From Alkalihalobacillus sp. LMS39 (GTDB lineage: Bacteria > Bacillota > Bacilli > Bacillales > Bacillaceae_F): a DNA stretch of 64,000 nt. Below are positions 39,329 through 48,700 of this stretch, piece by piece; positions within the stretch are counted from its first letter, which is position 1; every line of letters begins with the position of its first letter. The notes beneath the pieces are model-generated. The model was not told the DNA's origin and did not search any database. It saw nothing but the letters and a program-made list of their open reading frames with translations. The position numbers and the translations under genes are program-made. Location of the stretch: contig NZ_CP093300.1 of assembly GCF_022812285.1 (NCBI RefSeq), forward strand, positions 1,364,001 to 1,428,000. Reading direction: 5' to 3'.

Positions 39329-42300
39329 TTGATTAAAGGAAAATTTAGTAAGATTTTTACTAGTTTTTTAATCATTACGGTTGTATTTTCATTATTTCAA
39401 CCAATCTTTGCATCGGCAGAGACAAATTCTAGTAAAAAATTAAAAGATGAAGCGCATGTAAAAGTGTTGGAAGACCTTGTGGAACAGCAAATGTCCATTT
39501 TAAGTGCTGAACCTTCCATGGATTCCACATTAGAGAAAGTTGGAGATAATGAAAGTGTTTCTGTTATTGTTCAACTTTCTGAAGAGCCAGTAGCTCTTGA
39601 AAAAGGAAAGAGAGCTGTAAGAGGAAGTTCATTAAGCGTAGCAGAAGAACGTTCTGTAGCGAACAAAGTAAGTTCTCAACAAAAATCTTTTGAGCAACAG
39701 TTAAAAACGAACAATGTTAATTACTCAAAAGGATTTACATACAACTATGCGATTAATGCTGTTACGATTAATGTTAAAGGATCTGATCTAGAAAAAATCC
39801 TTGAACTTCCAGGAGTTGTGAGTGTTACAGCGGATAAAAAAGTTTATTCGCTTGAAACTTCTAATAAGTCAAATACTATTCAGCCTACTATGGATCAAAG
39901 TGTAGACTTATTAAAGATTCCAGAGTTATGGAACATGGGATATGAAGGAAAGGGGATTAAAGTAGCTGTAATCGATTCAGGGATTGATTATTACCACCCA
40001 GACTTTGATGGGATTTATAAAGGTGGTTACAACTTTGTCCCTCATGATCCAACATTATACAAAATGCCAAGGGACTTTAATGATCCGTTTGAAACGAGTC
40101 CAGAGGAACGGGTTGATGGAGCACCACCTAGTCAATCATTCCGACCGTTTGAAACTGACCACGGAACTCATGTTGCTGGGACAATTGCAGCTGTCGGTAA
40201 TAACAATAAAAATGTAAAAGGGATTGCCCCAAAGGTTGACTTATATGCATACCGAGTTTTAGGAGCATATGGCACGGGTTATGTCTCTAGTATTATTGCT
40301 GGTATTGATAAAGCCGTTGAAGAAGAAATGGACATTATTAACCTTTCATTAGGTGGAGGAGACGCTAATCAAAATGCTCCAGAATCAATTGCAGTTAATA
40401 ATGCTACATTAGCTGGAATCGTTGCAGTTGTTGCAACTGGAAACAGTGGTCCAAATCGCGAATCTATCGGTAGTCCTGCAACATCAGCATTAGCAATCTC
40501 GGTTGGAAACTCAACTTTAGCAGATACTATTAATGACACAAGTTCTCGTGGACCAGCGAATCCATTTTTTGATATTAAACCAGATGTAGTTGCACCTGGA
40601 ACAGAAATCCTTTCAACAATTGCTAAGTATAGTTCTGATGCCGACTATACAGATGCATATGCGAGATATACTGGAACAAGTATGGCAACACCACATGTAG
40701 CGGGTGTAGCAGCATTACTTCTTTCTGCTAATCCAAATTGGTCGCCATATGATGTGAAAGTTGCGTTATCAAATACAGCTAAAGTATTAGATACGAAGCA
40801 GTTTGATGTTTTTGACCAAGGTTCCGGACGTATCCAACCGGTAGAAGCTGTTAAAGCAGGAGCATTAGCCTATGCGTTAGATACTACTGAGTTTAACGGA
40901 AAAGTTCATCAATATGAAAAAGGGACAGTAACATTTGGTCATGTATCTCCGAATCCTAATGGAGAAACAACAGTAACAAAACAAATCAAAGTAAAAGACT
41001 TAGGAAGTCAATCTAAGAATTTCACTGTTAGTGTTGATGTTATTAAACAAGCAACAGGAAGTTTGTCTGGAGCTACTGTAAATGTAAATAAATCATCATT
41101 TACATTAAATGGTGAAGAAGTGTTAGATGTGACTCTAACTGTTCCAAAAGGTGAAGATTCACCAGGAAATGAAATTCAAGGATATATTAAGATTTCAAAT
41201 GGAACGACTAATCTATCTTTACCGTTCGCAGCTGAATTTGCTAAAGGTGAAGGTCCATCAGGGTTAAATTATTTTAATACTGATGACATTGCGATTTCTC
41301 CAAATGGAGATGGAAAGAAAGATTCTACAAATGTAAATGTAGGATTATTTAATGACCACTATTTTACTTATGTTGAACTATGGGACCCTCTAAATCCAAA
41401 TGGTGGGGAATATGGAACTGGTCATTTAGGTTATTTGACTGATGATTTTAATTTGTCAGCAGGAGACCATACTATTTCATTTGATGGTTACTATAAAGAG
41501 TGGGGTACCGATGAAGTGACAATGGCTCCAGAGGGAGTTTATGCAATCACATTTGAAGGTAGACAAAATGGGAATTCAACAGACGCTTATGTAGCACCTT
41601 TCTTTATTAAAACAACACCATCTGAAATAGTACTAAATCCAGTAAGTGATGAAATTGTAGAAAAAGAATATAGTCTAACTGGTAAAGTGAACGACAAGTT
41701 TGTTGATTTTAAAACTTTGGTTCAAGAAGTATTTTCCCAAAGTTACGATGTTAACGACCATCTATCAGTGAAGTATTCAGTCAAGGATGAATCCGGTAAC
41801 GTCGTTGATAACAACAATGTTACATTAAAACAAGATGGTTCATTTACTCTTGCTTTATCTAACTTAGCAAACGGTAAAAATACAGTAACATTAACGGTTG
41901 ATGATATTGCTGGAAATACAGCATCAGAGAAAGTTGAATTAACTGTTAACGTTGAGGAAGAAGAGCCACCTCAAACTGAAATTAACGTTACACTAACTCC
42001 TTCAACAACTGAAGAAACAGAAGGACCAGTAACAATTTCTGTGTCAACAGATAGCAAAGCTGACCTTGAAGCTCTTCAATGGTTAGAAGGAGAAAAATCA
42101 GTTGAAGACTTTGCAGAAGCTGGTAATAACATTGACCTTTCTTCTAAAGCATTTAGTGTAGAAGAAAACGGAACGTACACAGTTTATGCAAAAAATGTAG
42201 AAGGTATCAAAGCAATTCAAACAATTACAATTCAAAATATTGTAAAACCTCAACCTGTCCTTACTCTTGGACTAACACAATCTCCAGTGGCAACAACAGC

Positions 42301-43390
42301 TGGTCCAGTCACAATTTCACTTGATGTGAATAGCAGCGATGAAATTGAAGAGTTAAAGTGGCTTGAAGGGGAAAAGGAAGTATCAGATTTTGCAGATGCA
42401 GGAACGTCTATTGATTTAGATTCAAAGAAATTTGAAGTGAATGCAAATGGAACGTATACTGTTTATGCTAAGAATAGTGCTGATTTAGAAGTAGTAGCAA
42501 CAATTGCAGTAGTCAATATTGTTGATGAAGAAGCTCCATTTGTAATTTGGTTAGAGCCTTCTACAACAGAACAAACAGAAGGACCTGTAACGATTACAGT
42601 TGAATTAGACAACCGAGAAGAAATTGCTGAATTAAAATGGTTAGCTGGTAGTCAATCAGTTACTGATTTTGCAGAAGCTGGACAAGTAATTGACTTAGAA
42701 GCTGAAACCCTATCTTTTGAAGTAAGCGAAAACGGTATTTATACTGTTTATGCAAAAGATAGCGAAGAAAATGAAGTTGTTCAACGAATTTCAATTACTA
42801 ATATTGGTGCAGTTGAACCAGACCCAGGAGACGGTGAGCAACCACCAGGAGACGGTGAGCAACCACCAGGAGATGGTGAGCAACCACCAGGAGATGGTGA
42901 GCAACCACCAGGAGATGGTGAGCAACCACCAGGAGATGGTGAGCAACCACCAGGAGATGGTGAGCAACCACCAGGAGATGGTGAGCAACCACCAAGAGAT
43001 GGTGAGCAACCACCAGGAGATGGTGAGCAACCACCAGGAGACGGTGAGCAACCACCAGGAGACGGTGAGCAACCACCAGGAGATGGTGAGCAACCACCAG
43101 GAGATGGTGAGCAACCACCAGGAGACGGTGAGCAACCACCAGGAGATGGTGAGCAACCACCAGGAGACGGTGAGCAACCACCAGGAGATGGCGACCAACC
43201 AGGCGACACTGACAAAGAAGAAGATCCAAAAACTGAAGATGAAGAAGAAAAACCTTCAGATGATGACAGTGATAAGTTACCGAAAACTTCAACTTCACTG
43301 TATAACTTCATTGCCATTGGTGTTGGATTGTTATTATTAGGAGCTTTAGCGATTTACATTCAATACCGAAGAAGAAACGAAATGGCTTAA
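39329..43390 (+). CDS. Cell-wall-anchored subtilisin-like serine protease with repeat stalk
   Basis: A 1353-residue secreted S8 peptidase with TTG start after AAAGGAGAGAGG. Signal peptide to about residue 34 (FASA/ET); I9-type propeptide with VIVQLSEEPV (about 60-175); catalytic domain with Asp216 (VIDSGID), His278 (DHGTHVAG) and Ser451 (GTSMATPHVAG). No protease-associated insert is seen between His and Ser, unlike Vpr. Then Fn3-like domains, three Ig-like repeats of about 83-90 residues (each ending in GTYTVYAK- or GIYTVYAK-type text), about 18 units of GDGEQPP, and LPKTS at 1317-1321 with a membrane span and RRRNE tail, the sortase signal. It probably degrades extracellular protein while tethered to peptidoglycan. 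Spo0A control is inferred from an upstream box. Confidence 0.92.
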   Translation: MIKGKFSKIFTSFLIITVVFSLFQPIFASAETNSSKKLKDEAHVKVLEDLVEQQMSILSAEPSMDSTLEKVGDNESVSVIVQLSEEPVALEKGKRAVRGSSLSVAEERSVANKVSSQQKSFEQQLKTNNVNYSKGFTYNYAINAVTINVKGSDLEKILELPGVVSVTADKKVYSLETSNKSNTIQPTMDQSVDLLKIPELWNMGYEGKGIKVAVIDSGIDYYHPDFDGIYKGGYNFVPHDPTLYKMPRDFNDPFETSPEERVDGAPPSQSFRPFETDHGTHVAGTIAAVGNNNKNVKGIAPKVDLYAYRVLGAYGTGYVSSIIAGIDKAVEEEMDIINLSLGGGDANQNAPESIAVNNATLAGIVAVVATGNSGPNRESIGSPATSALAISVGNSTLADTINDTSSRGPANPFFDIKPDVVAPGTEILSTIAKYSSDADYTDAYARYTGTSMATPHVAGVAALLLSANPNWSPYDVKVALSNTAKVLDTKQFDVFDQGSGRIQPVEAVKAGALAYALDTTEFNGKVHQYEKGTVTFGHVSPNPNGETTVTKQIKVKDLGSQSKNFTVSVDVIKQATGSLSGATVNVNKSSFTLNGEEVLDVTLTVPKGEDSPGNEIQGYIKISNGTTNLSLPFAAEFAKGEGPSGLNYFNTDDIAISPNGDGKKDSTNVNVGLFNDHYFTYVELWDPLNPNGGEYGTGHLGYLTDDFNLSAGDHTISFDGYYKEWGTDEVTMAPEGVYAITFEGRQNGNSTDAYVAPFFIKTTPSEIVLNPVSDEIVEKEYSLTGKVNDKFVDFKTLVQEVFSQSYDVNDHLSVKYSVKDESGNVVDNNNVTLKQDGSFTLALSNLANGKNTVTLTVDDIAGNTASEKVELTVNVEEEEPPQTEINVTLTPSTTEETEGPVTISVSTDSKADLEALQWLEGEKSVEDFAEAGNNIDLSSKAFSVEENGTYTVYAKNVEGIKAIQTITIQNIVKPQPVLTLGLTQSPVATTAGPVTISLDVNSSDEIEELKWLEGEKEVSDFADAGTSIDLDSKKFEVNANGTYTVYAKNSADLEVVATIAVVNIVDEEAPFVIWLEPSTTEQTEGPVTITVELDNREEIAELKWLAGSQSVTDFAEAGQVIDLEAETLSFEVSENGIYTVYAKDSEENEVVQRISITNIGAVEPDPGDGEQPPGDGEQPPGDGEQPPGDGEQPPGDGEQPPGDGEQPPGDGEQPPGDGEQPPRDGEQPPGDGEQPPGDGEQPPGDGEQPPGDGEQPPGDGEQPPGDGEQPPGDGEQPPGDGEQPPGDGDQPGDTDKEEDPKTEDEEEKPSDDDSDKLPKTSTSLYNFIAIGVGLLLLGALAIYIQYRRRNEMA
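42827..43197 (+). repeat. 21-bp tandem repeat encoding a GDGEQPP stalk
   Basis: About 18 units of 21 bp (GGAGAYGGTGAGCAACCACCA). Variation is limited to GAT/GAC at one codon, one G-to-R change (AGAGAT near 43014) and the last unit, GDGDQP. Such homogeneity indicates recent slippage or recombination and predicts strain-to-strain length change. The acidic, proline-rich repeat would span the cell wall as an extended spacer. Confidence 0.95.
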
Positions 43391-43402
43391 TAGCCGCAAA
43401 AT

Positions 43403-43443
43403 AAACTGGTTCAAGGTGGATATCACTTTGAACCAGTTTTTTA
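43403..43443 (+). terminator. Terminator of the wall protease gene
   Basis: AAACTGGTTCAA (43403-43414) pairs with TTGAACCAGTTT (43428-43439), followed by T. Confidence 0.93.
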
Positions 43444-43543
43444 CATGATGACATCACTTACATTCATTTCTACTTTTAATTTCAAGATGTTAGCGGTATG
43501 ATAGAATTTGGTTTTATAAAATAATAGTTAAGGAGAGATGGTT

Positions 43544-43819
43544 GTGGAAAATCAGCAACTAGAAACAAACGCTCAGCATCCAAGAACAAACGTTGAGCAA
43601 AACTCAGTCGTTAGTTTATCTGATTGGATGATTACGATTTTACTAATGGCTATTCCTATTGTGAATATTGTAATGTTATTTGTATGGGGCTTTGGAGGCG
43701 GAACAAATCCTAGTAAAGCCAATTATGCAAAAGCGACATTAATATGGATTGGAATCGGAATTGTTCTTTACTTATTTATTATCATACTTACCGTAATATT
43801 TGCTTTTTCGTCATATTAA
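43544..43819 (+). CDS. Small membrane protein, two spans
   Basis: A 91-residue protein with GTG start at 43544, placed seven bases after AGGAGA; an in-frame ATG at 43538 overlaps the ribosome site. A hydrophilic N-terminus (about 30 residues) precedes two membrane spans separated by a short loop (WGFGGGTNPSKANYAKATL). This general layout (WGFG..NPSKANYAKA) is common in small uncharacterised Firmicute membrane proteins. The function is unknown. It lies between two terminators as a single gene. Confidence 0.72.
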   Translation: MENQQLETNAQHPRTNVEQNSVVSLSDWMITILLMAIPIVNIVMLFVWGFGGGTNPSKANYAKATLIWIGIGIVLYLFIIILTVIFAFSSY

Positions 43820-43820
43820 T

Positions 43821-43862
43821 AAAAGGGTAGGTTGAAGCAGTGCTTCTTCCCTACTCTTTTTT
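43821..43862 (+). terminator. Terminator of the small membrane protein gene
   Basis: AAAAGGGTAGGTTGAAGC pairs with GCTTCTTCCCTACTCTTTT (a few mismatches), followed by a T run. Confidence 0.75.
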
Positions 43863-43990
43863 TGATGATGTAATGGAAAAATGATAACTCCTGCCTACAT
43901 AAGTGAAACATCAAACATGGTAACATATATAATGATTTGTGCCAATTTACGGCAATAAAACCAGAAAAAGAAAGTGGCGGTGTTGAAAGG

Positions 43991-44560
43991 ATGGAGCAAC
44001 AAGTACCAAGTAAAAAGATGTATGGGCTTGCTATTGGAATATTTTTATTAGGAACGATTTTACTGTTTTTCTTCATTATCAATTCGGGTGTGTTTAAACA
44101 GGGAGAAAGATTGATTGTACCTGGAGAATCACAATTCACATTAGATTCAAAAGGGAAGTATACGATTTTTAATGAGTATCAAAGTGTTTTTGATGGGAAA
44201 GTATATTCAAATGAGCAAAGTATCCCAGGACTGCACGTTGCTCTAACAGACCCCTCTGGTCAAACAGTGGAATTGGAGCCAATCAACATAAATTCCACGT
44301 ATACTCTTAATGGAAGAGAAGGGGTAGGTGTTTTAACTTTTAGCGTTGATGAAGTGGGTACATATACGATGGCAGGCTGGTATGACAATGACACTCAGGC
44401 TACAGAGGTCGTTGTTTTAATTAAGAAGACGTTTTTAAGTGAGGTTTTTATCGGTATTGGAATATTTATAGGTGGATTTATCCTTGCTTTAATTGTATTT
44501 CTATGGACGTTTATTAAACGAAGAAAAGCTACAAAAACAATACCAACTGCTCAAGGGTAA
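43991..44560 (+). CDS. Membrane protein with extracellular beta-rich domain
   Basis: About 189 residues from ATG 43991, the first in-frame ATG; AAAGG immediately upstream is too close for an ideal ribosome site, so the start is uncertain. One N-terminal span (about 11-32), an extracytoplasmic domain of about 110 residues with a strand-rich pattern (SQFTLDSKGKYTIFNEYQSV, VGTYTMAGWYDND), a second span (about 150-175) and a basic tail KRRKATK. The arrangement suggests a surface sensor or accessory protein; the family is not recognised. It is 88 bp before the next membrane-anchored gene. Confidence 0.68.
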   Translation: MEQQVPSKKMYGLAIGIFLLGTILLFFFIINSGVFKQGERLIVPGESQFTLDSKGKYTIFNEYQSVFDGKVYSNEQSIPGLHVALTDPSGQTVELEPININSTYTLNGREGVGVLTFSVDEVGTYTMAGWYDNDTQATEVVVLIKKTFLSEVFIGIGIFIGGFILALIVFLWTFIKRRKATKTIPTAQG

Positions 44561-44648
44561 GGGTAGTATAGATAACTCTTCATTTTAAAGAATATAATAG
44601 TATGATAGACTAAAATTACCAAATTAAATTGAATCTGAGGGTATACGC

Positions 44649-45488
44649 ATGAAAAAGTGGGTAAAAGCAGTCATTATACTATTATGTGTGAGTATCGTTT
44701 TTCAACTTTATCAAGTTATGAAAATAAGTCAGTTGTCATATCACAATAAAATGTTAACCGAACAACTAGATTCTAATAGGCAATGGGTTGATAATCGTTT
44801 AACTTATATTGAGGAAAAACTACATGAAGTTAACCAAGCAAATCAATGGATTCCTTATGTCGACTTTCAGCCTAATCAAGATCAATCAACAGCTAGCAAT
44901 ATTGTTCTAGATATCGAATGGTCATTTAACGAAATTAATGTAAATGATACTGTAACGGTCTTTTACAAAGATGTGGAAGAAAAAGACTGGAGTGAAGCAG
45001 AGGCAACCCTTACTTCTGGAACAACATATACGAGTACGGTGAATTTAAATGCTACAAAAACTTACATATACAAAATCGTATCGGATGGAGAAATAAAAAA
45101 AGCTACTGACCAAGATTATATTCCAGAGCATTTATACCGACCATCTCATGTAAACATTAGCTACTCTACTTCTACAGGTAGAGAGGCTGACCCGGTTTTA
45201 TTTGAAGCGACGATTGAACAATATGATGTGAATTTTGAATTTCAAAAAGTAGAAAGTGCAACAGCAACACTCAATTTTAAAGATGGTGCAACAAAAACAG
45301 TTCCATTTACAAATAGAGCATTTGAAGAAGAAGATTACTATAACGACGAATGGGGTCGCGATGGTGAATATTGGTCTGTTCGAGCGGAAGAAAAAGATAT
45401 TGTATCGGTAGATGTTGAATGGATTTTTCAAGATGGAAACACACAAAAAGAAACATATTATATTGAACACTATTATTTAGATGAATAA
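44649..45488 (+). CDS. N-terminally anchored extracellular protein
   Basis: A 279-residue protein with one N-terminal signal-anchor (about 5-22), a short coiled-coil stretch (SYHNKMLTEQLDSNRQWVDN, about 30-65), then a strand-rich extracytoplasmic part with two probable Ig-like segments (TVTVFYKDVEEKDWSEAEAT and VESATATLNFKDG). The acidic C-terminus ends HYYLDE. GAGGG precedes ATG 44649. No enzymatic motif or known family was recognised. It may be cotranscribed with the preceding gene. Confidence 0.7.
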   Translation: MKKWVKAVIILLCVSIVFQLYQVMKISQLSYHNKMLTEQLDSNRQWVDNRLTYIEEKLHEVNQANQWIPYVDFQPNQDQSTASNIVLDIEWSFNEINVNDTVTVFYKDVEEKDWSEAEATLTSGTTYTSTVNLNATKTYIYKIVSDGEIKKATDQDYIPEHLYRPSHVNISYSTSTGREADPVLFEATIEQYDVNFEFQKVESATATLNFKDGATKTVPFTNRAFEEEDYYNDEWGRDGEYWSVRAEEKDIVSVDVEWIFQDGNTQKETYYIEHYYLDE

Positions 45489-45529
45489 TGTTTATAGTTA
45501 AAAACCTAATAAAAATGTAAGTCTTAATC

Positions 45530-45566
45530 AAGAAACCTCCTATTCATTCGAATAGGAGGTTTTCTT
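45530..45566 (+). terminator. Terminator
   Basis: AACCTCCTATTC (45534-45545), loop ATTC, GAATAGGAGGTT (45550-45561) then TTCTT. A perfect 12-bp stem. Confidence 0.93.
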
Positions 45567-45571
45567 GAAAA

Positions 45572-45742
45572 GATAAGAGTATAAAAATTTTGGTGTAGCA
45601 GTGAAGCTTTGAAAGCTATTTCAAGAAGAGCGAAGGCTCCGCACCTGCGCGTTTCTCCCCAGGAGAAGCACTTGGGTTCACTTTTAAAATCGGGCAGGGC
45701 TCCGCACTTCGCTTGAAAGAAAAGACACTCCGCGTTTTTCTT
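45572..45742. repeat. Family B element, copy 4
   Basis: GATAAGAGTATAAAAATTTT at the left, GCGCACCTGCGCG-equivalent, CCCCAGGAGAAGCACTTGGG, GCAGGGCTCCGC, and CTCCGCGTTTTTCTTG at the right. The right edge lies 2 bp from the stop codon of the large minus-strand protease gene. Confidence 0.85.
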
Positions 45743-45744
45743 GA

Positions 45745-48700
45745 TTATTTTTTTTGCTTTGTCATTTTAAGCTTGTACGGAGAAATACTAGAGTTGCCAT
45801 TGACTTCATGGATTTTAACGTAATATGTTCCTTTTTTTAGTGTGACAAGGAATTTCTCTGCATCGCCTTGCCCATAAACATTTTTCGTGGTGACTTTTTT
45901 ACCTTTTGAATTGTAAATTGTAACTACTCCATCTAAATCAGTAGGGACGTTTAGCTCAACTTTATATTTGCTCTTTTTGTCTACAACAATGCGGTAATAA
46001 TCAGTGTCCCCTTTGTTCTTCGTTGGATTTATATAGCCAGTTGCTGAGAATGTCCCAGCTTTAGTCGCTTTTAATTTTACTGGTTTAGTTGGTTTACTAT
46101 TTTTAATTTTATTTCCTTTGTCTTCATCGACTCTTTTCGAGACATTTGAAATGGTGAAGTCATACCCGAAATAAGAAGCGTCCATTTCGTAATTGTACAA
46201 TACGATGAAGTATTTCGCGTTTTTCTTTGCGTAAAATGAACCACGTTCTTCCTCGCCAGTCCATCCTTCAAAGAATGTCATAGCACTGCCTTCTTCTTCT
46301 GGGTCGAGAACACCGTTTTTGTTTTTGTCTTCAACAATAATGACATCTGGATCAATTTGTTTTAACCCTTGTTCTGGTACATTTTTAAGCGTTGTTTTTG
46401 TTCTAGGTTTCACATTAAATCCGTAAATTCCAGCTGTTTTTGCCGAGAAGTAATAAATATCATTATCTGAAGATGTTTCAAAATAACCTCGATATTTTCC
46501 CTCTCCAATACGTGTAGCTTCCTCAAACGTATCATTATTTTCATGGATATCTTTTGGAGTAGATCGAACAAATTTTGCTGTAAATTGATATTCATCATAT
46601 GTCGGACGTTGGTTTACATCCGTTACAAAGAAATAGTAGGTTTGATTGGATTTTAATCCAGCATGTAAAATAGGTTCTGCGTAAAATCTATCATTTTCAT
46701 AATCATAGTTCACATTTGAGGCAACAGGGTAAAGTTGACCCGTAAACTCATCATATGTGTAAATTTCTAACACAGGGATATTGCCTTGGCTAGATAAATC
46801 AATTTGGTAGAACCCTTTTTTCTTTGGTGTTAATGCATACCAATCTTCATCACCTGAATACTGAATATAGCCACGATTCACTTGTCCAGTCTTCGTTGGA
46901 ATCGAGATATCAGGGATTTGTGAGTAATAGTCGTCTTCTTCATAATTAGAAGTCATTTCGTCTAAACGCACGGCCTGAAGTGATTTATTTTCCCTTTTTG
47001 CGATATCATACATATGGTCAGGGAATTCTTGGTCTTCTTCATATTGCCCAATTGGAAAGTTATCTTCATCATCAGGTAAAAACTTCGAATCAATTGAAAG
47101 TTCATATGGGATGGTAGAAGAGTATGATTTTGTTATGTCAACTTCATCACCCCACCACCAGAAATCAGGATCTAAATTAGGATCACTTGTGACTTCAATG
47201 ATATAGGTTTGACCTGGATACCCATTAAACGAAAAGCTTTCAGACTGACCAGTTCCACCTTCATTAATGGAGTCTATCAACCATCTATCCTCGTAATACT
47301 CGTCTTCATCTTCAGAATAATAGTTTTCTAGCTCATAAATATTAACAATGATGTTGATACCAGGTACACTAGAAACTTTTACTTTTAATGTCTCAGGTTT
47401 GTTATTTGCATTTTCAGGAATCGTGAACATAAAATGATCAGTATCCCATGATGGACCATCTTCTTCTGGGTACTCTTCCCAAGGTTCTTCCTCAATCGGT
47501 TCTTCTTCGCTTGGAGAATCCTCAATTGGTTGTTCGTCTAAAACGTTAGCTGCACTTGTCTCTTCAACCTTTTGCATCGACTCACTAGTTGTTTCGCTTA
47601 CTTCTTGACTTGTTGTTTCACTTGCTTTTTCACTTTGTTCTTGTACAGAAACATCTTCACTAGACTCAATGCTAGTTTCTTCATTTGTGGATTCCACTGT
47701 TTGTTCTTCTGTTCCTTCTTGTTCTGATAGATTTTCATCAGTGTCTGTTTCTTCTATGATTTCTTCTTCAACCGGTTCCTCTTCGACCGGCTCAGCAGTA
47801 GGTTCCTCTGATTGTTCTTCCTTAATAGATTGCTGTCCAGTTTGTTCTCTCTCAGTTCCAGGTTCCTCTTCAACCTGTTCTTCTTCTGGAAGTTCTACAT
47901 ATGGTGTTGGTGTGAAATATAGGTTTCCAAAATCACGTTTTGATTGAAATGGAAAACTAGTGATTTCATATGGGTTCCATTCGGCAATACCATCGTTTGG
48001 AAGCTCTGTAGTTTTTGAAATCGATAGAGTATAAGAATTACTTGCTTTTTCATTATATTTCTTTGTAGCATCTTTTACACCGATGACAATTGTACCATTA
48101 GTTGGGGCTTGGAAAAGAGATCCTTCTTTACCGCCATGAGCGATGTCATCCACTTTTGTATGAACAAGAGGTTCTTTTTCTCCTTCAGGGAAAAAGTATA
48201 ATTCATACATATAGTCATATTTAGATTTAGGTGATAATGTCAGTTGAGTGTATTCACCTTCTGTTACATTTAAACGATACCAATCAGTTTGATAGAGTTT
48301 TGTAATTTGGCCTTTTACACTAGTATTTGGATTAGCTGTGACCTTTTTTGATTTCGAAAGTAATTGGCTTTCAGTTAAAAATGTTGTTTTTGGCACTTTT
48401 TTCTTATCATATTTTAGCGCAGATACAGGGTTAACAAGACCAAAACCATACTTCGTATCATAGCCTTTCGCGCCTAAATCCTTGGCAGTTTTGTTTAAAA
48501 TATATTGAATTTCATGTGGTTTTAATTTAGGATCTTTCGATAATAGTAAAGAAACAGTTCCTGTTACGACTGGAGTTGCCATGGAAGTTCCGTCAAGATA
48601 CATATAGGTTGATTTGTTTGTGTAAGCAGCGTTGTAAATGCCTTGTCCAGGAGCAACAATATCAACAGAGCCGCCAAAAGTAGAAAAATCAGCTAGTTCA

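Noticed and set aside
42781-43340. Several overlapping reading frames (PSPGGCS, NHQEMVS, LLVVAHH repeats)
   Set aside because: Out-of-frame or antisense readings of the 21-bp repeat of the wall protease; no ribosome sites.
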